Assembly: GCA_964394565.1 (NCBI GenBank)
Contig: CAYMYA010000007.1
Coordinates: 1-36,501 of the forward strand
Direction: 5' to 3'
Source of the DNA: CAIKHN01 sp964394565
GTDB lineage: Bacteria; Patescibacteriota; Patescibacteriia; UBA9934
DNA length: 36,501 nt
The translations under genes and the position numbers were made by a program. The notes below the pieces were generated by a model that saw only the letters and a list, made by a program, of their open reading frames with translations, had not been told where the DNA came from and did not search any database. Shown here one piece after another: positions 7,975 through 15,898 of the stretch; the stretch's first letter is position 1, and each line of letters begins with the position of its first letter.

Positions 7975-9822
7975 ATGAAAAAACCGCATCGTCAGCAGAA
8001 ATCGTCAGTCACGGAGCGCCCGGATCACACGGAGCGCAACGGTGAGGTTATGGATGATGCCGAGATTTCTGAAAGTTTGCATGCTATTTATGGTGAAGCA
8101 CGTGAAGATCTCCAGACGGTTGCGCAAGCGCCAGACCGAATCACGCGGTTTTTGTTGCGTACGATCATGGTACTGCTCGTGATGTGCGTCGGTGCTATCG
8201 TTGGGTATTTCGTGTACCAGAAGTGGTTTGCTGGAGATCGGGATGCAAAGCCGCTGACGATGTCGTTTGTGCTCCCTGAAGATATTCAGAGCGGATCCGT
8301 GACGACGATTGCGTTGGAATATGCGAATCAGACCGGATCTCCACTTACCGGAGTGACGATTGATATCAATGTGCCAGCCGGGTTTCTGTTAACCATGTCT
8401 GAACCAATAGTGACGGATGAGGAAGATCTTTCTTGGGATCTTGGCACGATTAGTGGACGCAGCGATGGAAAGATTATCATGACGGGGGTATGGATTGCGG
8501 ATGTACCAAGCACCACGGGGGTGCAAGCGATCGCGACGTACAAACCTGCAAATTTCAATGCGCAGTTCCACGATATTGTGACCAAAACCGTTTCTACGAC
8601 CACAAGCACCACTGCAATAACCATTGATGCGCCGTCGAGTGTTCGGGTGGGTGAATCGGTGACGTACACGGTGCATGTGCGTGCAACTGGGTCAGACGTT
8701 GTTGCTGCACCAAAAGTATTAGTGACATTACCAGAAGGGTTTTTCGTGTCATCGAGTACTCCAACACTTCCTGCGGGTGGACCGACAGAGTGGACGCTCG
8801 TGGAGCTCTTGCCTGATGCCGAGCAAACTATTGTGATCGCGGGAGTATTTGCTTCGGACAGCGCCGGGACACGAATCATGACGGTCACGAGTGGGATTCC
8901 AGGATCGCGGTTTTCTCCGCAAGCTACCGCAACAGCAGTAACGGAGGTTCTACCTGGTGTTTTAGGGCTGACGATGGTCGCGAACGGGGGTATGGGGAAT
9001 ATTTCCGCGGATCCAGGATCGTTGCTTCGTGTGAGTGTCCGTTTGGATAACACGACGGATACTGCTCTTTCAGATGTTTCTGCGCTGCTTGATTTTACTG
9101 CCGAAGATAATATTCCTATTACGTGGGCAGACGCGGTATTGGATGGTGGTCGTATTACTGCAAAAGGTATTGTGCTTGATCCGGAAACGATCGGAACAAT
9201 TCCTGCGGGGAGTTTTGCACTCCTGAATTTAGTTTTCCCTCTCAAAACAGATCTTTCAGCCGTGAGTAGTGAATTTTCCATTGCGTTTTCTGCGACGCGT
9301 GGCACCGCAACGGTGTACGCAACACCGCTGACTGTGCTGTTGAATTCTGACGCGGATATCGTGGCATTGCTCCGATATTACGATGACGACGGTTCGCCGC
9401 TTGGGAGTGGCTCTTTGCCGCCTACGGTGGGTTCAACAACGCATTATCGAGCAGTATGGACGGTGTCTGGCGGAAAAAACGGTATTCGTGATGTCACCAT
9501 TTCTGCGACATTGCCTGACGGCGTGGTGTGGGATGATTTTTCAACAACAACATCAGGAACCATGAGCTACGATAGCGGCACACGAGTGGTGCGTTGGAAT
9601 ATTGTGAGCGTGCCTGCTGACGGAGTACAGGTGTCTGCACGCATGAGCATTTCTGTGACTCCGACGAGCGCAGATCAGGGCTTAGAGAAAACGGTGGTTG
9701 GGAAGGTGGTGATGAATGCAAAAGATGCCGTCACTGGCGCAACAATTGAACGCACGGATGACGCCGTCACGACGGCATGTGAAGGTGATGCGTTGGTGAT
9801 TGGGAAGGGGGTAGTGCTATAG
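7975..9822 (+). CDS. single-pass membrane protein with Ig-like (DUF11-type) repeats
   Basis: This encodes 615 residues. A polar cytoplasmic N-terminus of about 57 residues is followed by a transmembrane helix (about 58-80, LLRTIMVLLVMCVGAIVGYF) and a long extracellular part rich in Thr, Ser, Val and Asp. Segments such as VRVGESVTYTVHVRATG, GSLLRVSVRLDNTTDTA and GSTTHYRAVWTVSGG recur about every 130-150 residues and resemble the beta-sandwich repeats of surface proteins. No enzymatic motif is visible. It follows the DUF4012 gene by 3 bases. Its last 56 bases overlap the 3' end of the convergent glycosyltransferase gene. A cell-surface or adhesion-like role is inferred. Confidence 0.85.
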   Translation: MKKPHRQQKSSVTERPDHTERNGEVMDDAEISESLHAIYGEAREDLQTVAQAPDRITRFLLRTIMVLLVMCVGAIVGYFVYQKWFAGDRDAKPLTMSFVLPEDIQSGSVTTIALEYANQTGSPLTGVTIDINVPAGFLLTMSEPIVTDEEDLSWDLGTISGRSDGKIIMTGVWIADVPSTTGVQAIATYKPANFNAQFHDIVTKTVSTTTSTTAITIDAPSSVRVGESVTYTVHVRATGSDVVAAPKVLVTLPEGFFVSSSTPTLPAGGPTEWTLVELLPDAEQTIVIAGVFASDSAGTRIMTVTSGIPGSRFSPQATATAVTEVLPGVLGLTMVANGGMGNISADPGSLLRVSVRLDNTTDTALSDVSALLDFTAEDNIPITWADAVLDGGRITAKGIVLDPETIGTIPAGSFALLNLVFPLKTDLSAVSSEFSIAFSATRGTATVYATPLTVLLNSDADIVALLRYYDDDGSPLGSGSLPPTVGSTTHYRAVWTVSGGKNGIRDVTISATLPDGVVWDDFSTTTSGTMSYDSGTRVVRWNIVSVPADGVQVSARMSISVTPTSADQGLEKTVVGKVVMNAKDAVTGATIERTDDAVTTACEGDALVIGKGVVL

Positions 9823-10978
9823 TCTCGGGAATATTCTTTGTGTCATGTAGTGCATCCAGGGTAATGCGGGCGGTATGTTCCCAGGAATAGGTTTGCGCTT
9901 GCGCTATGCCGCGCTCACGGAAGACGTGCTGGATTCGTACGCCATGTACAGGGTCGAGGAGTTGGTGAAGTGCTTGGGTGATATCTGTGACGTTGAGCGG
10001 ATCGATAAGCAACGCAGCATCACCCACGACATCAGGTAGCGCGCTTGTGATGCTTGTGATCACCGGCGTTCCGCACGCCATTGCCTCAAGAACTGGAAGG
10101 CCAAACCCTTCATACAGCGACGGGAAGAGAAATGCCGTTGCACCCCGGTATAGTGCGGCTTTATGTTTTTCTGGAACATAAAAAAGCTCACGAATATCTC
10201 GACGATAGGGAGATGCTGTAAGTGCATCTAAAATGTGCTTCATTTTCCAGCCTGATGCTCCTGCGAGGACAAGTGGAATCGCATCGCCGCCATTTTTACG
10301 AAACTCGGTATAGGCACGAATAACACTGTCGACGTTTTTGCGTGGTTCTCGTGTGGCAAGCCACAGGAGGTATGGATGATTTAAATCGTATGCCGCTCGA
10401 TACGATCGGTCTGAGGGCTGTTCACGGGGGAGAAATTCTGTCCGTTCAACCCCAAGTGGCGCAACGGTGATGCGTGACTCGTCAACGCCGTAAGAGAGTA
10501 TTGCATCGTTTTTGCTGTGTTCTGAGACTGCGAGAACACGGCGCGCATGATGAAATGTATGTGCTTCTCGGGCAGCAAACGCTCGAGCGTGATCTTTCAA
10601 TGTAAAACATTCCGGAACCGTGCGAATTGCGGCATCGTGGAAAAGTACCACGTATGGTAGGCGTGTGTGATGCACGTGTGCATTGGGAAAAAACCAGACA
10701 TCCGGGCGGCGGGGGAGAAACTTCTCCATGGTCGGTCCGCCCGGGAGCAACCACAGTGCATTTGCGAGTTTGTTCGCGATTGGTACGGTGACAAGGGAAA
10801 TATTCGGCGCCGAGTACGTGGGAATATTCATGAGGGTTTCCGTTGAACCTGTGGCAAATAGGATAAATTCATCGTTTGAGGCCATGGCCGCCATGTGGCG
10901 AATGAGGGCATCTGCAACAATACTGACCCCAGTTTTGTGGGGAGCGGTGAGCGATCGAATATCAATCGCGATCCGCAT
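9767..10978 (-). CDS. GT4-family glycosyltransferase
   Basis: This encodes 403 residues. It begins MRIAIDIRSLTAPHKTGVSI, and has the EX7E motif EGFGLPVLE at residues 290-298 followed by ACGTPVITS. VSEHSKNDAI at about 151-160 is the usual SxxSK segment at the domain boundary. It should transfer a hexose from an NDP-sugar during assembly of a surface glycan. The last 25 or so residues (polar, His/Pro/Ser-rich) extend beyond the fold and lie in the 56-base overlap with the convergent gene. It is the last gene of a three-gene operon with the glycosyltransferase at 10982 and the initiating sugar transferase at 12099. Confidence 0.93.
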   Translation of the reverse strand: MRIAIDIRSLTAPHKTGVSIVADALIRHMAAMASNDEFILFATGSTETLMNIPTYSAPNISLVTVPIANKLANALWLLPGGPTMEKFLPRRPDVWFFPNAHVHHTRLPYVVLFHDAAIRTVPECFTLKDHARAFAAREAHTFHHARRVLAVSEHSKNDAILSYGVDESRITVAPLGVERTEFLPREQPSDRSYRAAYDLNHPYLLWLATREPRKNVDSVIRAYTEFRKNGGDAIPLVLAGASGWKMKHILDALTASPYRRDIRELFYVPEKHKAALYRGATAFLFPSLYEGFGLPVLEAMACGTPVITSITSALPDVVGDAALLIDPLNVTDITQALHQLLDPVHGVRIQHVFRERGIAQAQTYSWEHTARITLDALHDTKNIPETIALPPSQSPTHHLHMPS

Positions 10979-10981
10979 AGC

Positions 10982-12082
10982 CTAATGCGCGGTATTTTTT
11001 TTCCACGTTTTTGTCACGAGGTCGTGCATGGCAGTGCGAAATCGCTCTACGGAAAATTGTTCTGCATGCGCCCGGATAACCGACGGATTAAACATACGCT
11101 CATCAAAATGCAATACTGTATCCGCAAGTGCTTCCCAAGATTGTTCTTCAAAAAAGACTCCTGTTAGCCCATCGATCACTGTTTCTGTTGCGCCACCTTT
11201 ACGGAACGCAATGACCGGGCGTCCAGCGGCCATAGATTCCACGGCGGTGATTCCAAAGTCTTCTTCGTGTGGGTGAATGAAGGCAATTGCTTCAGAGAAA
11301 AGTCGTGCGCGTTCGTCGTCTGTCACGCGTCCAACGAACACAATATTCGGTCCGGCGATTGCGCGGAGCCTGGCTTCTTCTGGGCCAGCGCCAAAGACAA
11401 TTAGCGGGATACCAAGCCGAGTGAAGGCCTTCACGACGATATCGTATCGTTTATATGATACAAGCCTGCCACCGATGAGAAATGATGTTTTTTGTTTCGT
11501 GCTAATGGAAAAAGCAGAGGTACTGACGGGTGGATGAATCACGATGCTTTCTTTGCCGTAATACTTTGCGATGCGTTTCCGCACAGTTTCCGAATTCGCA
11601 ATAAAGACGTCGACGCGGTTTGCTGCAAGTTGATCCCATGCGCGTAACATGCTCTGCAAGAGGGGGAGTAACAGTTTAACGACTCTTGGTGCGCGGAGGT
11701 CATCGACGTAGCTTTTTGCATCGTTCCAGAGGTACCGGGTTGGTGTATGACAATAACACAAGTGTATGGCATTCGCATTGGTGACGACGCCTTTCGCGAA
11801 TGCGCTCGCACTGGAAATGACGATGTCGTAGTCTTGGAGTGGGTAATGTTCTGTCGCGGAAGGCATGAATGGGAGAAGCCATCGAGTGAGACGAAGTGCA
11901 CCCGGAATTCTTTGTAAAAAAGATGCGCGAATATCACGGTGGGAAAAAAGGCTTCCAACGCTGCGTTCATCGTAAAGTAATGTAAACGTTGGGGCATGTG
12001 GCCAGAGGGTTTGCAAAACTTCAAGGACGCGTTCTGCGCCACCGAGCTGGGTAAGATGGTCGTGAACAAGAGCGATCCGCAT
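10982..12082 (-). CDS. GT4-family glycosyltransferase
   Basis: This encodes 366 residues. It starts MRIALVHDHLTQLGGAERV, typical of a GT4 subgroup that includes mannosyl- and galactosyltransferases of polysaccharide loci. The NTPTRY-like segment appears as CHTPTRYLWNDAKSY (about residues 112-126), and the donor-site motif is EEDFGITAVESMAAGRP. The ATG at 12082 is chosen over an in-frame start at 12181 because the latter would overlap the sugar transferase gene, and the family starts at MRIALVHDH. It is 16 bases after the stop of the upstream gene and 3 bases before the next start. Confidence 0.93.
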   Translation of the reverse strand: MRIALVHDHLTQLGGAERVLEVLQTLWPHAPTFTLLYDERSVGSLFSHRDIRASFLQRIPGALRLTRWLLPFMPSATEHYPLQDYDIVISSASAFAKGVVTNANAIHLCYCHTPTRYLWNDAKSYVDDLRAPRVVKLLLPLLQSMLRAWDQLAANRVDVFIANSETVRKRIAKYYGKESIVIHPPVSTSAFSISTKQKTSFLIGGRLVSYKRYDIVVKAFTRLGIPLIVFGAGPEEARLRAIAGPNIVFVGRVTDDERARLFSEAIAFIHPHEEDFGITAVESMAAGRPVIAFRKGGATETVIDGLTGVFFEEQSWEALADTVLHFDERMFNPSVIRAHAEQFSVERFRTAMHDLVTKTWKKNTAH

Positions 12083-12098
12083 ACGGCGACCGAAGAAA

Positions 12099-13499
12099 TT
12101 AAGATGCACCTTCTTTAAACAGTATCGCAAAAGGTGTTTTGAGGACAATAATGAGATCGAGCCAAGGGCTCCAGTTCTCAATGTAGTACATATCTAGTCG
12201 AACCTCGTCATCAAAGTCAAGTGAGGCTCTACCGCTTACTTGCGCCATGCCCGTAATGCCAGGCTTGATGGTTAAGACCTTTTTTTGGTGTGGTTTGTAG
12301 AGCGCAACTTCTTCTGGAAGGTGTGGTCGTGGCCCTACAAGGCTCATGGAACCAAATAAGACGAGGTAAAATTGAGGAATTTCATCTAAGCTCCATGTGC
12401 GAATAAACCGTCCAACACGCGTCACACGTGGGTCGTTACGGAGTTTAAACAATGGGCTGCCATTGCGTTCATTGCCATATTTTTTTACAAATTCAGGGTT
12501 GAAACGCTGTGCGTGCGCGTCTCGAACCATCGAGCGGAATTTCAAAAAGAGAAAGGGCGTCCCGCTTTGGCCGATGCGTGGGCGAGAGAAGAATATTGGG
12601 CCAGGATTTTCCAGGATAATTGCGAGCGCAATGAGGAGTTGTACGGGGAGGGATAGGACGATGAGAAGACTAGAAACGACGATATCAAACAAACGCTTGT
12701 AAATTGTGCCCCAGCCATCGAGCGGGGTTTTAGGAACTTCAATGACGGGCTGTTCCGCAAATGTGTGGATGATTGGGCGCAACGTGCCGCCAGCAAAGAG
12801 ATCTGCGCTGTAGAGCAGCGTGACATGTTCGGTGTCCGAAAATACTTTAATTGCGGTGATATCAAACCGCGAGGTTTCGGTATCTGCAAGGAGAATGGCA
12901 TCGAGTTGGCCTTGTTTCCGTAGCGTGAGCAGCTGTTCTTGCGATTGGGGATTGAATGCTGTGACATGGGCGACAACGCGATACCCAACGCTTGGACGCA
13001 GGGCAAAAAACCGTTTGAGATCATTGCCACTTTTTGTTTTTCCTATAATTGCGACGGCATGCGTACCGATGCCGAATGTGCGTAACGAACGTTGTAGCAT
13101 GCGCAGAAGGAGACGCATTGCCATGACAAAAAGGATTGCAAATGCCCAAACTGCTAATACAATAAACCGCGATTCAAAGAGCGCACGAGAGAAGAATGCA
13201 AAACCAAGAATCACCGCAATGCCGGTGGAAACGGCCATAACGACGCGAGTCATTTCTGTGGCGATACGTTTTTGTCGTATGGCATAGAGTCCGGAAATAG
13301 CAAAAATCGCAAGCATGACGAGGGAAAAAGGGAGTACTGCCCTCATGTAGTGCTCGAATGAGAGATCAAAAATGACTGGTCGAATGGTTGTAACCGTACT
13401 TGCAAAACGCAGAGAGTACGCAGCTGCAGCTGCGGCGACGAGCGCGAGGTAATCTAGGGGGACGACTGCGAACGCAAACACGAGATCTGCACGCTTCAT
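12099..13499 (-). CDS. polyprenyl-phosphate sugar-1-phosphate transferase (WbaP/WcaJ type)
   Basis: This encodes 466 residues. Enzymes of this family attach the first sugar-1-phosphate to undecaprenyl phosphate, starting exopolysaccharide or O-antigen-like synthesis at the inner membrane. The N-terminal half has about four hydrophobic helices and a nucleotide-binding-like middle domain. The C-terminal catalytic domain shows KRLFDIVVSSLLIVLSLP, FLKFRSM, WSLDEIPQF, SLVGPRPHLPEE and KPGITGMAQVSGR, all in the usual order. It is the first gene of the - strand glycan operon. A -10-like TAAACT ends 8 bases before the ATG. An in-frame start at 13685 would run into the RNase P RNA and is rejected. Confidence 0.95.
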   Translation of the reverse strand: MKRADLVFAFAVVPLDYLALVAAAAAAYSLRFASTVTTIRPVIFDLSFEHYMRAVLPFSLVMLAIFAISGLYAIRQKRIATEMTRVVMAVSTGIAVILGFAFFSRALFESRFIVLAVWAFAILFVMAMRLLLRMLQRSLRTFGIGTHAVAIIGKTKSGNDLKRFFALRPSVGYRVVAHVTAFNPQSQEQLLTLRKQGQLDAILLADTETSRFDITAIKVFSDTEHVTLLYSADLFAGGTLRPIIHTFAEQPVIEVPKTPLDGWGTIYKRLFDIVVSSLLIVLSLPVQLLIALAIILENPGPIFFSRPRIGQSGTPFLFLKFRSMVRDAHAQRFNPEFVKKYGNERNGSPLFKLRNDPRVTRVGRFIRTWSLDEIPQFYLVLFGSMSLVGPRPHLPEEVALYKPHQKKVLTIKPGITGMAQVSGRASLDFDDEVRLDMYYIENWSPWLDLIIVLKTPFAILFKEGAS

Positions 13500-13507
13500 A
13501 TAAGGGT

Positions 13508-13513
13508 AGTTTA
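13508..13513 (-). promoter_or_regulatory. -10 box of the sugar transferase operon
   Basis: TAAACT (- strand) lies 8 bases before the ATG at 13499, predicting a leader of about 2 bases. No SD or good -35 is visible. It lies just beyond the RNase P RNA terminator. Confidence 0.45.
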
Positions 13514-13531
13514 CACGGAAATGCAGTGAAC

Positions 13532-13566
13532 GAAAAACAAAGCGCGCTGCCGTCTGGCAGCGCGCT
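13532..13566 (-). terminator. rho-independent terminator of rnpB
   Basis: An 11-bp perfect stem AGCGCGCTGCC/GGCAGCGCGCT (13541-13566) with loop AGAC is followed on the - strand by TTGTTTTTC. It sits just after the mature 3' end of the RNase P RNA. Confidence 0.85.
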
Positions 13567-13574
13567 CTGATAAC

Positions 13575-14004
13575 GCATCGGGGGGAACTGGTAAGCCGAA
13601 TTCTGTCGGCATGCCGCCATCCACCATGATGTCGGAATGTCGGACGGTCATCTCTCTGTGCGAGCGACCAATCTTGCTCTTGCACCAGCGTGGGTTTGCC
13701 ACACGTTCATGTCGCCATGACGTGAGCAGTGAAGCACAACATTTTGCAACGCTGCACACCACCGCACTTTTCACATTTGATCAGGCCGAAGCCTGACTTG
13801 TATCGTCTCTGTGGTACTTTCCCTCGGTTTAGACATCAGCCTTCAGGGCGACGGTGCGCCGATTCTGAATCGTTATGTCGCATGCCGGGTCCTCGTTAAA
13901 GACACGCTCCCAGCGATTGCTGGATCTGGAACATTGCTGAACCAGAAGTGTTCGGACTTTCCTCAGGCATTGCTGCCCGCAACCGTCTTGTATCCCCGAC
14001 GGCG
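13575..14004 (-). ncRNA. rnpB: RNase P RNA
   Basis: This is the catalytic RNA that trims tRNA 5' ends. On the - strand the universal core elements are visible: GAGGAAAGTCCGAAC near the 5' side and GACAGAATTCGGCTTACCAG near the 3' end. The outer helix P1 can be drawn from CGTCGGGG (14001-13994) and CCCCGATG (13583-13576). The length of about 430 nt is a little above the usual 350-400. Ends are estimated from P1 and may be off by several bases. A promoter and a strong terminator flank it. Confidence 0.93.
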
Positions 14005-14009
14005 TGAGA

Positions 14010-14038
14010 AATATAGCAGAAAATAAGGAAGATGGGAA
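14010..14038 (-). promoter_or_regulatory. promoter of rnpB
   Basis: The -10 box TATATT (14015-14010) and a partial -35 TTCCCA (14038-14033) are separated by 17 bases. The predicted start, about 14003, matches the start of helix P1. Confidence 0.6.
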
Positions 14039-14067
14039 GCGCCGCCGACCCACTGGGCCGGCGGCGC
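14039..14067 (-). terminator. GC-only hairpin after the 57-residue gene
   Basis: A 9-bp stem GCGCCGCCG/CGGCGGCGC lies 23 bases after the stop of the 57-residue gene. There is no clean T run, so it may be a weak terminator or a 3' stabiliser. It overlaps the rnpB -35 region. Confidence 0.5.
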
Positions 14068-14089
14068 CGCGTCGCGGTAGCCGTGGTTG

Positions 14090-14263
14090 CTACTTCTTCT
14101 TGCGTCCCCAGAAGGCGTAGTGCTCCTTCGCCTCCTTCTCGGTCATGGTGCGGCTGGGAAGCCCCTGGCCGCTCAGCCCTCCGCCCTCCCTGACCCTGTC
14201 CTTGTCCTCCCGCCTCCCGGACACGGGAAGCCAGACGCCGGGGTTGGCGTTGTGATCAGCCAT
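14090..14263 (-). CDS. 57-residue hypothetical protein of the GC-rich cassette
   Basis: This short gene encodes 57 charged residues with no membrane segment and no recognised domain. It begins MADHNANPGVWLPVSGRRED and ends with HYAFWGRKKK; the middle is rich in Gly, Arg and Glu. Its ATG overlaps the stop of the upstream 191-residue gene (ATGGCTGA), with a GAGG 6 bases before it, which argues for translational coupling and for a real gene. It is the last gene of the first GC-rich cassette and is followed by a hairpin. Function is unknown. Confidence 0.6.
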   Translation of the reverse strand: MADHNANPGVWLPVSGRREDKDRVREGGGLSGQGLPSRTMTEKEAKEHYAFWGRKKK

Positions 14264-14831
14264 TGGCCACCTCGCGCTCGGAGACGGGGATGAGCTCCAT
14301 CAGGCTGATCCCGCGGTTCATCCATCCCCTGGGGCGCCGGGGCGCCAGGTGCATGAGCGTCTGCAGAGTCCACGCCGCCAGATGACGGCGCGCCTTCTGG
14401 GTGGTGATGCCCAGGATCTCGCCGACTCTCGACATCACCTCGAGGACGTCGTCCGTCCCCGACCAGCGGCCGTTGCTCACGACCCGGAGTTCGCGGATGT
14501 TCCGAGTCGAGAGCTCTGCTCCACAGGGGTGAGCGAGGGCCGCCAGCACGGCGGCTTGGGCGATTGCCCGGGGCTTGTTGATCCCCGAGTCGCCCTTGAG
14601 GCGGTTCCGGCACCGGGCGATCAGCCCACCCTTCAGGCTCCTCGGGGGGCGGGAGACTTCGTCCCGCCGCTCGGTGGATGGCGTGGGGCGCGCCACGTCC
14701 GTCGCGACAGTCGTCGCGACGACTTCCTGACGGGTGAGGTTTCGCGACTCGCGCTGCCGGGTGGGCGGTCGGTGGTAACCACGCCGGCGGAAGGGGCTGG
14801 GTGGGGAAGGGGCGATCTGCGAGGTGTGCAC
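14256..14831 (-). CDS. hypothetical Arg-rich protein, possibly DNA-binding
   Basis: This encodes 191 residues. The first 75 are Arg/Pro/Ser-rich and probably disordered. The rest looks helical (AIAQAAVLAALAHP, DVLEVMSRVGEILGITTQKARRHLAAWTL), and the ILGITTQKARRHL stretch could be a helix-turn-helix recognition region, which is only a suggestion. The start is a GTG with GGAG 9 bases upstream. A TTGACA-type promoter stands about 70 bases upstream. Base composition is far richer in G+C than neighbouring housekeeping genes: line 14161-14220, just past its 3' end, has 46 of 60. The opposite strand also has a long open frame, a normal side effect of GC-rich coding, but lacks these signals. Confidence 0.65.
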   Translation of the reverse strand: MHTSQIAPSPPSPFRRRGYHRPPTRQRESRNLTRQEVVATTVATDVARPTPSTERRDEVSRPPRSLKGGLIARCRNRLKGDSGINKPRAIAQAAVLAALAHPCGAELSTRNIRELRVVSNGRWSGTDDVLEVMSRVGEILGITTQKARRHLAAWTLQTLMHLAPRRPRGWMNRGISLMELIPVSEREVANG

Positions 14832-14898
14832 CTGGAATGACTCCGTGGTGGTGCGTTCATGTCTTTATTTTGCTGAACTGCAAAATTCAGACTTGCGT

Positions 14899-14928
14899 AT
14901 TATGAGCCAAAAAATTCACTGATGTCAA
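14899..14928 (-). promoter_or_regulatory. sigma70-type promoter inside the GC-rich cassette
   Basis: A perfect -35 TTGACA (14928-14923) and -10 CATAAT (14904-14899) are separated by 18 bases on the - strand. It would drive the 191- and 57-residue genes with a leader of about 60 bases. The -35 overlaps the T run of the preceding terminator. Confidence 0.65.
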
Positions 14929-14997
14929 ACAAAAGGACCCCTGTTCATCGGAAAATTCCGGTGCACAGGGGTCCGGCCGAGATGATATCTCTCGGCC
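14927..14997 (-). terminator. tandem hairpin terminator
   Basis: Two stems occur in a row on the - strand after the 147-residue gene: GGCCGAGA/TCTCGGCC (14997-14975), then a 17-bp, slightly imperfect stem starting GGACCCCTG (14974-14935), followed by TTTTGTTT. This is the strongest terminator in the cassette. Confidence 0.85.
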
Positions 14998-15007
14998 GTT
15001 CGTGGTG

Positions 15008-15451
15008 TCAGTGATGCCTTCCACCGCCCCCGCCTCCGAGGTTGATGCTTCCCAGGTGGGGAAGCGCTAGGAGCGCGAGGAAGGGGACGCCGATGGCGTA
15101 CATGACGCCGTCGACGGTGGAGCCGTGTCTCAGCCACCAGACGCCGGTCTGGCAGAAGGCCGCGAAGATGTAGACGGGCACACCGAGGAACCAGCGGAAG
15201 GGGTTGAACCCCTCGTCGAATTCAGCGTTCCTCGCCAGCTCGGTGAGGTTGTCGCCGGACTGCTGGAAGAAGTGCACGCCCACGATCCAGATGTCGTGGA
15301 AGATCGCGCTCAGGGCGCGCCACAGGAATTCGAGGACGTTTTCGGTACCCTCGAACAGTGCATCCTTCACGGCGATCAGCATGCTGATGAGCATGAAGGC
15401 GACGATGAGCTTGAAGATGAGGCGGAGGAACCAGGAGATGAGCTTCTTCAC
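15008..15451 (-). CDS. small membrane protein of the GC-rich cassette
   Basis: This encodes 147 residues with hydrophobic segments near residues 5-29 (FLRLIFKLIVAFMLISMLI), about 86-100 (LGVPVYIFAAFCQTG) and about 115-130 (MYAIGVPFLALLALP). It ends in six glycines and RHH. I do not recognise the family. The GTG at 15451 is chosen because GGAG stands 6 bases upstream; an in-frame start at 15499 has no such signal. The tandem-hairpin terminator follows. It lies downstream of the 95-residue gene, separated by a 121-base spacer with a perfect hairpin, so it may share that gene's promoter. Confidence 0.7.
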   Translation of the reverse strand: MKKLISWFLRLIFKLIVAFMLISMLIAVKDALFEGTENVLEFLWRALSAIFHDIWIVGVHFFQQSGDNLTELARNAEFDEGFNPFRWFLGVPVYIFAAFCQTGVWWLRHGSTVDGVMYAIGVPFLALLALPHLGSINLGGGGGGRHH

Positions 15452-15521
15452 GGGGAACTCCGTGTGGGGTGAGGGGGAAAGGACACCAGAGGCGACCACG
15501 GGGTGATCGGTTCTGGTGGCC

Positions 15522-15557
15522 GGTCGACGTTCTGCTCTTGAAGTGAGAACGTCGACC
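15522..15557 (-). other. perfect 12-bp stem-loop between two cassette genes
   Basis: GGTCGACGTTCT pairs perfectly with AGAACGTCGACC across a 12-base loop. No T run follows on either strand, so it may be a processing site, attenuator or protein-binding palindrome rather than a terminator. Confidence 0.6.
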
Positions 15558-15572
15558 CGTTGGGGGCGGGGG

Positions 15573-15860
15573 CTACCTGCGCCATTTCTTCCCAGACCGC
15601 TTCACCCGCATCCGGGGGAGAAGCACTGCGCGATCGAACTCGCGCCAGGCCTCTAATGCGATGGGAAGAAACAGCGCTTCCAGAGCCATCATCCCGGAAA
15701 CGCACATCAGTGCGATTCCGAGACCGCTCAGAACCCAGTCTCGGGGATCCCAGAGCGCGAGCTCTGGGGTGAGGCCGCAGAGCAGGGCGTAGGGGGCGAT
15801 GCCAATTGTGCACCCCACGCAGATCTTCCCAAAGAGGGGGAGGAGATTCTTCTCAGTCAT
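15573..15860 (-). CDS. small membrane protein of the GC-rich cassette
   Basis: This encodes 95 residues. Two hydrophobic hairpin-forming stretches occupy about residues 7-28 (GKICVGCTIGIAPYALLCGL) and 38-65 (VLSGLGIALMCVSGMMALEALFLPIAL); the C-terminus is basic (RMRVKRSGKKWRR), consistent with a cytoplasmic tail. The family is unknown. The ATG at 15860 is chosen over an upstream in-frame ATG at 15908 because a full GGAGG lies 5 bases before it, and the upstream one overlaps the -10 box. A near-consensus promoter stands about 40 bases upstream, making this the first gene of the cassette. Confidence 0.7.
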   Translation of the reverse strand: MTEKNLLPLFGKICVGCTIGIAPYALLCGLTPELALWDPRDWVLSGLGIALMCVSGMMALEALFLPIALEAWREFDRAVLLPRMRVKRSGKKWRR

Positions 15861-15898
15861 GGAAACCTCCGGTGGGGTGAGGCACGACGAACGGAGAA

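Noticed and set aside
8328..9305. 325-codon open frame on the - strand
   Set aside because: It lies fully inside the Ig-like-repeat gene, and its translation is low-complexity Ser/Thr/Val/Ile without domains: a mirror of the repeat codons.
13511..13774. Short open frames over the RNase P RNA
   Set aside because: The region carries conserved RNase P core motifs, so the frames are chance; the 13685 start for the sugar transferase was rejected for the same reason.
14349..14840. 163-codon open frame on the + strand of the GC-rich cassette
   Set aside because: It is antisense to the 191-residue gene, which has a promoter, an SD and a coupled downstream gene; the + frame has none of these.
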